Shown here piece after piece: positions 36,501 through 46,763 of a DNA stretch of 63,996 nucleotides; within the stretch, counting starts at the first letter, position 1, and each line of letters begins with the position of its first letter. Under the pieces are notes generated by a model that worked only from the letters and a program-made list of their open reading frames with translations, was not told the origin of the DNA and did not search any database. This DNA comes from Acanthaster planci (Eukaryota > Echinodermata > Asteroidea > Valvatida > Acanthasteridae): NCBI RefSeq assembly GCF_001949145.1, contig NW_019091733.1, forward strand, positions 64,719 to 128,714. Reading direction: 5' to 3'. The translations under genes were made by a program, and so were the position numbers.

Positions 36501-38105
36501 AACTGGTGATGGAGTTGTCGCAGGGATGCAAGAGGGCTCTTTTTTTTTCTCAAGCAATGCATTCAATTACTTCTCAAGCTTTGTACTAAAAACCCTAACT
36601 GCATTTGATTTGACATTTCATGACTTCCCATGCTAACACAGGCCCTGCTGAATGGAAGATCTTGCTTCTGACCTCCACTTTATTTATTGAACACTCTGAA
36701 AGGAGATGGAACCTGGCTATTTAGCTGTTATTACAAGTACATTGTACAACCTCACTTTGGGAGCTACCTTGCTCTTGGACAATCTTAGGCTGAGTTCGGG
36801 CAGCTTGTTCTCGTATAATCATGAACAGCTCGATTTGTTGTTCGTGGGTCGGCCGCTCAAATGCCGGGAACGTACAACCTGTTATAGCTGGTAGGGAGTG
36901 GCATGCAACATGACGGCGTCCATGTACGTTCTTTAGGGGTTCATGTTTGGATAAATGGGTTACATTCTATTCTGTTTAAAAGGAAACATTCATTTCTGTG
37001 TGATGGAAAATAATTAATGTTAATTTTGCAAAACTTCCCATTGTCTGTGGCTTTGGAAGCCATCTCTCTGCATTTTTCCGCTGTTCAGAAATCAAAATCT
37101 CACGAGTTTTTCGGTGTGTTCCTGTAAAACCATGACGAAGACGTGGCATATGATCCTCGTGTTCCTATCATAGAGAACAAGAAACCTGTGTCAAGAAGAG
37201 ACTGCCTGAACTCGACCTTTGAGGATTGTTTTGGGCTTTTAAGGTTTTCAAGAGAGAGTGGTGTGTGATTTTTCTTGTGTTTTTACCATGGCTGATCTTA
37301 GGAATCTGTGTTTCCTTTGGTTGTATCTTCATGTATTTTGCCAGGGATGGGAAAAGGGGGTGATATGCGTCAACGGTTTCAACTTGGGCCGTTACTGGAG
37401 TCTCGGCCCGACGTCAACCTACTACCTGCCTGGCCCGCTATTAAAGCAAGGCAAAAATGAGGTAACTTGGTCAAAAATGTTCTCCAGTTATCCATTTACC
37501 TTTGTAACCTGCTCTTGGAAAAACGTGTGGTCTGATCCAAAAATGTAAATGTGGCTGTGTAATGCCCAGAGTGTAAGCTTTATAAGGTGTGTAGCAGAGC
37601 TCAATTTCCCATCCCAGTCCTGAGATAGGACTTTTTTTCATGTTAATTAGTTCTGTAGGGTTCAACTTTATTCAGCTTGGAAAGCAGTCTTTAAAATATA
37701 CAGACTTGGGGCTTGGAAGGCTCACCGTAAATCTCCCTAGCAACCGTCATGTTCCTAAAACCTGAAAATTTGAGATCAAAGAGGTTAATTCTGACAAACA
37801 GTCAAAATTGAAATTCGAGAAGAAATACCTTGCTCCTAGCTTTGAACTTTTAGCGCAACTTATGTGGAGTGGACACTTACAAGAGGCACTGAAACGATAT
37901 TGGAGAAAATATTTGGGGTGGGTGGGCAGATTCCATCCTGTCTGCCCTCTCAGCTAATGAGGACTTTGCATGATATTTTTTTTTCAATTCGTCGTTTCAG
38001 ATAATCATCTTTGAACTTCATCAGGGTAGAAACAAAATCAGTCTAACAGATAAGCACAACCTGGGCGACACCGTTCACGTGACCAATGATGAGGATGCGT
38101 TATGA
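18319..38105 (+). CDS. GLB1L2: GLB1L2-like beta-galactosidase (GH35 family), 19 coding exons
   Basis: Coding exons: 18319-18537, 21656-21816, 22070-22138, 22768-22863, 24154-24262, 25068-25160, 25632-25716, 26418-26482, 27428-27515, 28509-28646, 30531-30623, (gap)-31431, 32161-32313, 33170-33244, 34202-34292, 35294-35381, 36077-36197, 37345-37461 and 38001-38105. All junctions are GT..AG and keep phase. At least 691 codons are visible. Family landmarks: [16 protein letters not shown], the acid/base Glu in QVENEYGSY (about residue 233), the nucleophile Glu in [13 protein letters not shown] (about residue 309), [14 protein letters not shown], and C-terminal beta-domain motifs such as [12 protein letters not shown] and [13 protein letters not shown]35 enzymes hydrolyse terminal beta-galactose. 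GLB1L2 activity is poorly known, so the substrate is not claimed. The resemblance is closer to GLB1L2/GLB1L3 than to lysosomal GLB1. Exon 12 is truncated by an N gap. Confidence 0.93.
18903..19272 (-). mobile_element. tRNA-derived SINE, copy A (intron 1 of GLB1L2-like)
   Basis: On the minus strand it starts GGGGAGTCAGGTTGGTGTAG (A-box-like) and carries a perfect B box GGTTCGATCCC. Then come GTCCACGTGTGGATTGGG and TTTTCAGTCCCTACCTGA. The body includes CCAGAATATTCCTCTGGGG (minus), and it ends near CTTTTGACAAATCTTTGG. About 100 bp at 19045-19150 is extra relative to the other copies. Confidence 0.85.
20871..21226. mobile_element. Foldback element in GLB1L2-like intron 1
   Basis: Arms of about 60 bp: the left 20873-20930 (AAATTGACATGCACAGCAAC..) matches the reverse complement of 21167-21224 (..GTTGCTGTGCATGTCAATTT) with few mismatches. 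The loop is about 235 bp. No open frame is convincing. Confidence 0.75.
21226..21441. mobile_element. Short TIR element directly abutting the previous one
   Basis: GGGCACAATTTGTGACGGTGTCC-type ends at 21226-21248 are inverted at 21419-21441 (23/23 match). Inner sequence ATTGTTATGTGGGT against ACCCATGTAACAAG extends the arms. TAA-like bases flank both sides, so a PIF/Harbinger-type origin is possible but not proven. Confidence 0.65.
23355..23720. mobile_element. Foldback MITE, family 2 copy 1 (intron 4 of GLB1L2-like)
   Basis: 366 bp whose two halves are inverted repeats of each other: the left end TAAGCCTTTTGCAAGTTAAT pairs with the right end ..AATTCACAAAAGACTTA. Internally GAATTCTCCATACTAAAGAC pairs with GTCTTTAGTTTCAGGAATTC. 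It is flanked by short CTCA direct repeats. A second copy is at 31601-31954. Confidence 0.82.
25068..25160 (+). CDS. GLB1L2: GLB1L2-like exon 6: acid/base catalytic exon
   Basis: 31 codons in phase 0 after TTTCATTTGCAG, ending AAAGAG|GTACGT. It encodes [19 protein letters not shown]. The Glu of the N-E pair matches the GH35 proton donor (E188 in human GLB1). Confidence 0.92.
26033..26255. repeat. 24-bp minisatellite in GLB1L2-like intron 7
   Basis: About ten diverged copies of a unit near GAACACTGGTGCCTAGGG followed by CCTATG. Several copies are shortened. Confidence 0.85.
27428..27515 (+). CDS. GLB1L2: GLB1L2-like exon 9: nucleophile exon
   Basis: 88 bp after TTCATTCTTAG, ending GACG|GTATGA. 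It encodes [20 protein letters not shown]. The Glu in MEFWSGW corresponds to the GH35 nucleophile (E268 in human GLB1). Confidence 0.92.
27590..27885 (-). mobile_element. tRNA-derived SINE, copy B (intron 9 of GLB1L2-like)
   Basis: Same family as copy A. The head reads GGGGAGTCGGACTGGCGTAG and has B box GGTTCGATTCC. The tail end is GGTGTCATTACC followed by an ATT microsatellite (27590-27606 on plus). This is the cleanest full-length minus-strand copy. Confidence 0.88.
31192..31323. other. Assembly gap (132 N)
   Basis: An N run that removes the 3' end of GLB1L2-like intron 11, its acceptor and the start of exon 12. Confidence 1.
31324..31431 (+). CDS. GLB1L2: GLB1L2-like exon 12, 5' end lost in gap
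   Basis: Immediately after the N run the frame reads VPDSLPRIP, then [18 protein letters not shown], ending GTCGGG|GTGAGT in phase 0. Family members have a Leu-Pro-rich stretch followed by a Y-G/E-x-L strand here. The acceptor and the first codons must lie within 31192-31323. The number of missing coding bases must be 2 modulo 3 to keep phase with exon 11. Confidence 0.82.
31601..31954. mobile_element. Foldback MITE, family 2 copy 2 (intron 12 of GLB1L2-like)
   Basis: Collinear with 23355-23720. Shared blocks include GGAACCAGTCCATTCCAGAG, ATGCAAAAGCTTGCC, and ATCAGATAACTCAGTGTACC. The ends TAAGCTATTTGCGAG and CTCACAAATAGCTTA are inverted, with TTCA on both sides. It ends about 30 bp before the exon-13 relic. 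Confidence 0.82.
31985..32031 (+). pseudogene. Decayed partial copy of GLB1L2-like exon 13
   Basis: In the intron directly upstream of exon 13, 47 bp match the start of that exon (CCAATCAA, GACCAT, GTTGCCATGGAGA). They read [16 protein letters not shown] against [15 protein letters not shown] in the true exon. Similarity then ends abruptly. There is no good acceptor before it, and the downstream frame runs into unrelated sequence. It looks like a relic of a local exon duplication. Its EKPI resembles the EKPI seen in vertebrate GLB1L2. Confidence 0.6.
36250..36495 (-). mobile_element. tRNA-derived SINE, copy C (intron 17 of GLB1L2-like)
   Basis: A diverged copy: B box GGTTCCAATCC, then CAGTCCATATGCGGATTAG. 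The tail end is GGTTTCATTACC with AT-rich sequence beyond. The tRNA head is degraded. Confidence 0.78.
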
Positions 38106-39690
38106 GGTAGTCACGGCGAGGTAAGTTCCTGAAACTGGCACAGTGCGCTACTGGCATCTTTTTGATAGGGGCCAGATTAGCGTGCAGCGGTATTGTATCG
38201 CTCATCGCTGGAGCGCTTTTGTCCCCGGTGGTAATCCACTCGCGCTTTTGCCACAAACAGTGGTATAATCTCTCAAAATAAGGACCAATTTCCTCCGCTA
38301 TTGACAACTGAAAAAAGTTGGCAATTCCTAGGAGCTCGGTCTTTTGTTCCGAGTACGGTGTTTTGTTATAAGGCCCTGCTCTTTTGTCCGGTTTCGGGCT
38401 CCCTGGTTTCTTGTATAAAGCGTATGTGCCCGAAACCGGGCTCCCCTGCAGCATATGGTTAGCTAAAATAGAGGCTTTAGAATTACAAAACGACCTCTCA
38501 TGTTTGGATTGTTGAAGTCAACTTTCTGTTTTTAATGTTTTTTGTTTTGTCCACAGTGTCATGCTGGAACACTGGCCAGACCCAGCAATGCACCTCCTCG
38601 ACAAAGGAATGATGTCACTGGTCGTGTGATCAACTGCCAACCAATCATGGAAGCTTGATTCCAGTCAAACCCTCTGCTGATGAAATTATCATCAGTGATG
38701 ACAGAAATGTAGAAAGCCTTTTTTTAAAAATTGTTTTAATCAGCTCAACAAGAATTTGCCCTTAGTTCTTTCATCTTCAATGTGTCTCTTTCCTGTGAGA
38801 TAATTTGTTTGTTCCCTGTTTGACATATTGAATGGTAACAAGTGGAAGGGGCGGGGTAATACACCCAGGTTTGGGGGCGTCAATGCGACCGAGCAGGATG
38901 TTTTAAAAGACTCACCATCAAGTCTGAAATTTTGGGGAGAGGAAGGAATTTACTACGTGTTCTTGGGTAAATGTAATTCTTCAACACAGAGAGGCTCAGT
39001 TTCAATGTGGATATGCGCAGACGGCGCTAATGTGGAATCCATCTATTTGCTTTTTAACACGTGAAAAACATGTCTGCATGCCCCTAAACCACCTCAGAAA
39101 TGTCACTCGTTACACCCCTGTCCAGAATTTGCAATCGTTACAGCTCCCTTTGTACATGTATTAATTGAATGATTGATCAAAATAAGACATCAAGTGGGTG
39201 CAATGCAAGCTCCTGAAATGATATAAGCAAGAGAGTTTTCATTTGGGTTTGCTTTATTACTCCAACTCCGTAACTCTAGTGAGCAGTCAACAACTCTGAT
39301 ATTGACTCTTGGTCACTTAATTTTTTTCTGTAGAGGGGTTAATATGAAAGGGATATTTTTTGTACCATTGATGCGGTGTAGCGGTATAGCATTATTCAGA
39401 CGTTATTGGTGGTGCTCATGCAGCTGGGAAATTTAGGTTAATTATTAGAAGTTTTTGTTCAATTGTAATTTAACCGGATTTGCTTTGATAAAATTCTAAA
39501 TGGTAGATTTTATTCATTAAAGTATTAACAAATTTGTGGAGTTCTCTGGTGCTCTCCAAATCTTAGCTTCACTTCCATAATGACATTTAAAGTCTTGTGG
39601 TACAATTTTAGTTTTCTGAGTTGAAGCTCAAGATAATTACAGAAGTGAGCAATGATGGAAGCTTTAATAAACGGTAACATGCTGGGCAGC
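38106..39690 (+). other. GLB1L2: GLB1L2-like 3'UTR with a probable intron
   Basis: Fifteen bases after the TGA a strong donor GGCGAG|GTAAGT occurs (exon end 38120). A matching acceptor TTTTGTCCACAG precedes 38557, so the 3'UTR is probably spliced. The junction is less than 50 nt beyond the stop, too close to trigger nonsense-mediated decay by the usual rule. An AATAAA at 39666-39671 is one candidate poly(A) signal. Where the transcript really ends is unknown. Confidence 0.5.
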
Positions 39691-39699
39691 ATGGAACAT

Positions 39700-42080
39700 T
39701 TTAAAAGCTGTCAGAAACCCAGCAAATCACTGTTGATGTCTTTCCGCAATAACGGCAGTGCCCCACAGGAATAATAGACACGAATAATAGCCAAGTCATG
39801 AACCGTATCAAACATCAGCAAAACCCATAGCAAAGTGTGGTGTAAGGATTTACCAAAAATCAGGCCGATTTTTGATGTATTACCCAGCATGTTAGTACTG
39901 ACTGCAGACTTTATTTTTGAGAAATTATTCTTATGACACATTTTACTGTGGGAGGACGCTACATGTATGTTTGTTGATGTTTGATACCCACTATCATCAT
40001 GTGACTTAGCGGGAGCTATCGTCAATGGAGTGCACGACGAGGAAGCGCTGAGCCATGCTTGTTAGTCTGTGACATCATGCTCAACAAGGCTGCTGATTGC
40101 TTACACACCAAGTCTTAGTGAGGTGTCTTTAAGAAATCGCTTTAGGTGTCTGATTGCAGTGGGTTTTTGCCCCACTGTGTGGTTTGTCCGTTGTTGATGT
40201 GAACAGTCACAGAGGAAATTGATGTGAATGATATCATGTTTGGTGCAGAGTTCCATTATTTCAGTTTCTAAATTGGCCCTCAAGCTCTGTGTTGCTGCTT
40301 TCTTAGTCTTGGTTACAAGACGTCACTATTCGTTTGCTATTCAGTATTCATTATTGACTGACAAACCTGTCTCCGAAAGACCGAGCTATCTTAACCAACT
40401 GCCATTACCCACAATTAGCAGCGGCAGCAAAGACAGTTTGTGGGCAATATCGACAGAGACTTCTTAATGATAACGCCCTCTTTTCATTAGTGACAAATCC
40501 AGGTAAAATTTGCAAACCATCAACAATGTAGCTGCATGTTTTATTTAAATCTTTAAAGAAATCATGTAAATAGTTCATATTACTTTTTGTTTTCGTTTAA
40601 CACAAGTAGACATTCTGTACATGAATACAATACATGTATATGGTGCATTTAGCAATGTATTATATTAAATTGAAATGTATTTCTAGTTCTTCATTGACCC
40701 TTTTCAACTTCAGTTGGAATTATTGGAGTGTAGACTAGTTGTTAGTTGTGACCCTGAAATCATGGGTATTGTGCTTTTGTATTTTATTACAAAGGATAAT
40801 TATTAAAATGGAGGAAATTATGGATTGTGGAGATGGTAAGTCTTGAAGTCATGTCAGATTTTAGTTTCGTATTTTGCTCCGAACAAATCCTTTTTAAAGG
40901 ATGGACATTTTGCATTTAAGCCAGAATTCCTCCTCAACATCAGAAATATGTTGCCCAGCCTAATAAACATGAGTCATAAGTGGCTTTAAATTGAAGGCCT
41001 TGAAAAGAATCTTGCTTAATCAATTAAACGCTCCCCATTTTTCATTCAGATAGTGTCTATTGACATCAGGCTTACAGGCTAAGGGGTTCCTCAAAAGAAA
41101 AAGCAGTTTGCTCGTTCCGATCCATAGTAATAACAGTACTGGAAAATGGCCTAACGACTCCAGTTGTAGGACCGGGTCACAGCTGTAGCTCAATCAACAC
41201 GCAGGGAGTCAGGTTGGCGTTGTGGTTCTTTGCTTGCCTTCCACCTCTTTGGTCTGGGTTCAATTCCCGGCTCGGTCCACGTGAATTGGGTTTTCAGTCC
41301 CTACTCGAGTTAGTGGGTTTAATCCAGATTATTCCTCTGGGGTTTTCCTCCCACCTCTAACAGTGACACTGCTTTTCATTGCCTCCTCTCTACAGGTTTC
41401 TTCAGGCTTGTGACCTACAGTGCCTAGGGCACTTACTTGAGGAACCTTAGTGTCATTACCAGAACTTAAATAATCATAATTTTATCTTACAACATTGCGA
41501 CTTCAGAAATCGGACTCAAGGCTCCTTTTAAAATATTTTCTATGTATGCCATGTTTTAAAAACAAGTGAATGGTAAACCTCAGCATTTTCTTGATTTTAT
41601 GAGGGATTATTTGAAACATCCAGAAACGAGGAAAATCCTGTCAAAAAAACCTGGAGTCTGGAAATTCCTGACAAATCTCACCCTTGTCTTGTATTTGGAC
41701 ACCATACAAACACATGCACTGTATTGCAGGACACAACACGATAGGATATTCCAAAACACACTTTATTGGCCATTTCTCACTCAACAGAATCTGGCAGGTT
41801 TTTTACACTGTACGCTCAGAGATAAATCAATGTACCAACAACTGTACCAATACTAACAGAAACAATAGGCATGTTAACAAGAAAACAACCAATTCTGTGA
41901 GAAATAAGAACTTTCAACGTATGTGTAGACTATACATTTATGTTACCACATGTACAGTCATTACTTGGGAAAAAAGGAAAAAAAACCTTTTTTTAACAAA
42001 TATGTTACTTAAATCAACACTGAAAAATTTTGAAGTGATGACGTGACTATTGTAAAATCTGAGAAATTTCATTCAATTTC
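39700..42080. other. Convergent intergenic region (GLB1L2-like and NAA50 3' ends)
   Basis: No exon signal is seen. It contains one full SINE copy (41213-41485). Poly(A)-like TTTATT (minus-strand AATAAA) occurs at 41762-41767 and 42088-42093 and could end the NAA50 transcript. Confidence 0.45.
41213..41485 (+). mobile_element. tRNA-derived SINE, copy D (intergenic)
   Basis: Plus orientation: GGGAGTCAGGTTGGCGTTGT, B box GGTTCAATTCC, GTCCACGTGAATTGGG, TTCAGTCCCTAC, CCTCTGGGGTTTTCCTCCC, and tail AGTGTCATTACCAG followed by AAATAATCATAAT. Confidence 0.88.
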
Positions 42081-42459
42081 AATTTCATTTATTTAATATC
42101 ATTTGTATCCAACGTAGTTATTGAAAATTTGTTGTGGTTTACATGCATACTTGTACGGATCTTGACAAAGATTCTGTATGGTGCTAAAACTCAAATGTAA
42201 CAAAATGTCCAGTGTGGAAATATAGAAAACACAATCTATATAGATTCTCATCAGAGATTATGTATAAAATTGCTTTCTCTGGTCACCATCCAATGAGCTT
42301 TGAATGCCAAAGAGAACTTCAAAAAACAAGGTAGGACAAAAAAAACTGGTACTTTGTAGTAAGTGAAGGTTATGATCTTTGAAATCTCTGCAGTTGACAA
42401 GGAGGTGCTATTTATCTTGCTAGTCTATTATGCGCTGTTGGCTGGTAATATTTTGTAGC

Positions 42460-42900
42460 CAAAGGCCAGAAACATACTGATGCTTCCTCCCGTGGTAGCC
42501 CAGATGTTTACCTGGCCAATCGGCTACAAATTAAAGAAGGCCACCAGCTGGGAAGCCAGATGCCAGCTGGCAAGCAAATCAGTCTAAATGTGGTAGCCAA
42601 CGGCCAACAAAAGCGTCTTGGTTCTGTATCATGTTTGTCACACCTACATGTAAGCTACTGAGTACTCCTGGCCACATTAGTCCAGTTTGGAAGCCAAAAG
42701 CCACCTTGAGCCAATAAATCAGTCAAATTTGGCAGCCAGTGTCCAGCAAAAAGTCCAAGCCCCTCCAGCATTATTCCACAAGCCCCAGTCTTCTGCTCTT
42801 CTCTATTGCCTACCAAATCAGTCTAGTTTTGGAAGCCAGAGGCCAGATGGCCACTAAATCAATCTAATTTGGTGGCCACAGGCCAACAAACTCCTGATAA
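42460..42900. repeat. Degenerate repeat in NAA50 3' flank
   Basis: Several copies of a unit like AAATCAGTCTAATTTGGCAG followed by CCAGAGGCCAACAAA occur near 42577, 42715, 42817 and 42856, with irregular spacing. It probably lies in the 3'UTR of NAA50. Confidence 0.6.
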
Positions 42901-42925
42901 GTCCAAAACTTTGAATCCTTTGAGT

Positions 42926-45900
42926 TCACACTCCTTTGGTTTGTAACGTCTTCTGCAGGACGTGGGCGTCGGCTGGCTCAATTCTCTTGTAGTAATGCTC
43001 CTTGGTTTCGATGATTTCAAAGTCAAACTTCTTGTAGAACTCAATGGCAGACTCGTTATTAACCTGTACATGTCTGGGAAATAAAACCAAACCTGGCATC
43101 AACAATTGTGGAAATTATCTTTAAGTACAAACAGGAATATTTGACATCTACTTGGAACAAGACATCATGACTCCTCCATACATTTCAGAATCTGATCTAT
43201 TTTGGAATCATTTCTATTCAGATCGTATTCAAGAATCAGTTCTGTGGGCCTATTGCAGAATTGATTGCATTCGACAGCTTTTTTTGAATCAATTCTGTTT
43301 CAGTCCTATTTGAGAAAACCTAACTTTATTCGGTTCCAATTTTGAAACCGGCTTGATTCTTGAAATGAATTCTATTCAATTTCTGTGATACGGTAGAACA
43401 GATATTTTTTGTTTTCCACGCAACATTTCGATTCCCAGAATGTACATGTAAATGCATGGTTAACATCTACCTTCAGCTAGATTATTCAAACAACTCCAGG
43501 CTAGAATGGAAAAGAATCAATTCCACTCTAAGGAATTAAACTTATTTTGATCAAACTTGTTCAAATAAGTACCCCTTCATGAATTAAGCTGCAGACCTGC
43601 CAACCTTGTACTGGACCAAAGGTTCTATGATTTTACCTTAAAAATCCTATTTTCTTAAAAAAAAACCTATTCTTCACTGTTGCATAATAACTTGGAGCTT
43701 GATTCATATGCAAATGATCAAGCGAGCATGATGCGAAGTCTGGGCCCCAGACTGATTCTGCTTATAAATCCATAGTTTTCGTACAGCACACAGATGAACT
43801 GCACAAATGAAACAGCAACGGACGATAGAGGGCCTGGTGGGCGGACACCGCGTTATGTGTGTTGCATCTGTTTGCATGGCATTTTCGACATTGCCGACAA
43901 CTGATGTTACCATGCAAAATTAACTTGTGAAAAAAATCAATTTTCAAGCCAAAAAATAGGTCAAAATCTCAAATAACTACAAAGATTTTTTTTTTGTAAA
44001 TCGTATTTCATTGAGAAAAACTGTAGTGTCGTATTGTCATTGCAAAATCGTAGGAAATACAATAAAATCGTACTGGTTGGAAGTTTTGATGCTGCATGCT
44101 CAAACTTTCAAACATCAAATACACTACTGTTTATTTTCAATCAAATTTCTAATGGTAAAATGCATTGCAACATGACAGGAAAATATTCATCTGCTGCCGT
44201 AAACAGAAATGCGTTGTAAAATCTTATTTCGAGGTGTCAGGAGAATCCAACAGCAATGCATGGACAGGCCCAATAATGCCCCCAAAATGTTTACTCTCAC
44301 TTTATATAGATCGACCCTTTTTACTTCTGTCTTCACAAAAACTGAAGACTCGGCAATGCATAAACACCTCTGATACTTACAGATAAATATTGCTAATGTT
44401 GCCATCTTTGTTGCAGTAATCCAGGACGTGTTTCAGCATCACCGTTCCTACACAAAAGGCAGAAAGGTCAAAGGTTGTGACAACTCAACCCCCAAGCATA
44501 TCATTTGGCTATGGGGTCTCGGTACTACAAAATATGTACCACGTAGTAATCCGAGCCTGAAGGATCTCGCCAAACAAATTACTACTTCGGCTAGGGCACT
44601 CTCCATTGTTACATGTACTCGTACAGAGAACAATAAAGCCATGCATTCATAGTGCCACATCACTGTATGGTACATTGTCTTTTACAAGCAGCAGAGCTGT
44701 TTGCTGCTAAGTAGTAATTTTTAGTATTATGTAGGGTTAGGGATAAAGTACAAGAGCATGTGAGGGGAGTGGTTTACAGACGGGGTGGCTGGGTACAAGA
44801 CGACTCTTCAGACTCGGAAATTCATTCAGCATGAAGCTACTCATTGTCGTCTTTATCATGTCTTGCTCCAGCAGGGGGGGGACCTACCTATGCCCAGTCC
44901 TCTGTAAGGAGCCAGGCAGCCTAACGTCATAATGTACAGCCGTCGTGTGCCGTCCTCCGTGGTATCGACTCGACAGCAGACAGCCCCGACCACAATGTCA
45001 TTGAAGTAGCCTGCAGAGGATGTTTTGGTTCAATATCAATTAAAAAAAATAAATAAAAAATAAGTCGACGTTACAGGCTTATATCTGTTCAGGAATTGAC
45101 TGAAGCCCACCACAGTGGTGCATCTTCTAACATGGCACTTTGTCCACACCCTGGATAAAGGGGCAAGGGGGGCTGTCCTCATGCAGTCCCCTGTACCCCC
45201 TTTGCCACTTTATCCCGCCTCTGTCTCTCTTGACCTTTCCTTTTGTCCTCTAGCATTCATCCATGCTGGTTGATTCTCTGTTTGCTTATTTGTCCCTGTC
45301 CATTTGTCATTTTGCCTGTGAGAAAGATTCTGCTACGATCGAAACATCAGGCCCTCCTTATTCTGTGATTTGTATGTTAGGTCACTGTAGTCAGCAAGCA
45401 GTTTGCAGCAGTTTTGTATTACATATCTCCAAAATGACACATTTTTATTATATGTTTTTTCTCTCTTGGATTAAGCTCAGAAGCCAAAGAACTTTGTGAG
45501 TTGCAGATCTCTCTTGCAGAATATGCCATACATTGACAGTCCTTCAGAACTGAAACGAACTCTAAGAGTAAATCCTCAGCCAAAATAATGCAACTTTTGT
45601 CCCAACACAGAGCCAGTGGCACTCACATAATTTAGCCAGTTCGCCCACATCCAGCACATCCTTGTAGAATTTGTCATTGTAGGAGACGGGGAACACCACC
45701 GAGTTGAGCCGCTTCAGCTGTTTGATGTTGTGCGGTGTTATGGCTCCCAGTTCAATCCTTCCCCTGGCAACAAAGACAAACGATAAATCTTAAGATCGTC
45801 TCCTAGTTTTGATAATATGACAAGACGGAGGTAATGAAGGCACAAAGCATGGAAACAGATCTGTTTCCTTAACCCTAACATAAATCAATTGACATAACTG

Positions 45901-46763
45901 GTATTTGTAGTTGTACGTGTAGTCGACATGTAGGCCTATTAACTATCCACATGTGGATTGGGTTTTCAGTCCCTACTTGACTGCATGGATTTTACCCAGA
46001 CTATTCCTCTTGGGGTGTTCCTCCCAATTGTAACTGCTTCTTATTGTTGCCCGAGGCACCCTTGTATGCCATCGGCCTCACCATGTTTAAATGTATTCAT
46101 TGTTCCGTACTTAATGTCTTCATTGTACTGCGCATTTGAACATATCTATATGAAATTTGCACTTTATAAATGAATATATTATTATTAATTATTATTATTA
46201 TTAACTATAAATCACTGTCGCATGGCATTGGCAGTGTGCATCATGAATCACATGACATTCTAGGGGTCTAGGGCCCCATCACAACTGGGTCAATTTCTTT
46301 GCTTTGCAGTGTAGGCTATGATGGAATCCAAACTAGGTTTCCATGGTTTATGACATCTCCAACCTGAATCCCTTCAAAAATGAAAACAGAAAAACAGTCA
46401 AAACCTCCCTGGTCGACCCTATTGCATAATGCTATACCTTTGCTGACAACATGACCGATGGGGATAAGCGCCGACAATTACCGCCGCGGTATGCCCTCCG
46501 CATGCCCCCCCCCGCTTTATGTACCCATGGACATGATGGAGCTGAGGTACCGTGCGAAGAAGATATCAGCATTGCACTTCTTCAAGTTCTTGTCATGCAT
46601 GTAAATTTTAATACCTTAGCACATGCATAACATGCATTTACAGTCAAAATTTTGTCAATGTAGGCCTAGCCTACACAACTTCACAAGTATAGTGGTGAGC
46701 ACAGCCAAATCATGGGGGTAGGATCACGGTGTGGAGGACCTAGTCAAAAACTCACTGTGTCAT
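42926..46763 (-). CDS. NAA50: N-alpha-acetyltransferase 50 (NatE catalytic subunit)
   Basis: Coding exons on the minus strand: 46763-46756, 45763-45627, 45010-44888, 44447-44381 and 43073-42926 (483 nt, 160 residues). All phases join. It is a GNAT-fold enzyme that acetylates the N-terminus of proteins, mainly those starting with Met followed by a hydrophobic residue. Landmarks: RIELGAITPHNIKQLKRLN, FPVSYNDKFYKDVL, LYIMTLGCLAPYRGLGIG with the R-x-x-G-x-G acetyl-CoA loop, IYLHVQVNNESAIEFYKKF, and IIETKEHYYKRIEPADAHVL. The Tyr of LYIMTLG and the His of LHVQ correspond to catalytic Y73 and H112 of human NAA50. The C-terminus is about nine residues shorter than human. The first exon is only ATGACACA. 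It is inferred from phase and splice consensus and is the weakest part. Head-to-head with ATP6V1A. Confidence 0.93.
44888..45010 (-). CDS. NAA50: NAA50 acetyl-CoA-binding exon
   Basis: 123 bp after CTCTGCAG, ending GGCATAG|GTAGGT. It encodes YFNDIVVGAVCCRVD and LYIMTLGCLAPYRGLGI. It contains the catalytic Tyr and the pyrophosphate-binding loop. Confidence 0.93.
45945..46205 (+). mobile_element. Headless SINE copy E with ATT tail (NAA50 intron)
   Basis: It begins at CCACATGTGGATTGGG, so the tRNA head is missing. The CAGTCCCTAC and CCTCTTGGGGTG blocks follow. Its 3' part differs from the other copies, passing TTGCACTTTATAAATG and ending in an ATTATTATT tail, like the 3' end of many LINEs. It may be a recombinant SINE or two nested elements. 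Confidence 0.7.
46756..46763 (-). CDS. NAA50: NAA50 first coding micro-exon (8 nt)
   Basis: The next exon begins with one base completing a codon, so exon 1 must end in phase 2. The minus strand at 46763 reads ATGACACA|GTGAGT, which gives MTQGRIELGAI across the junction. Family members start with Met-Lys-Gly-x-Arg-Ile-Glu-Leu-Gly. I found no ATGAA|GT alternative between 45770 and 48800. A GC-rich stretch with CCGGAA (46880-46940) lies just upstream and may be the promoter. Confidence 0.5.
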
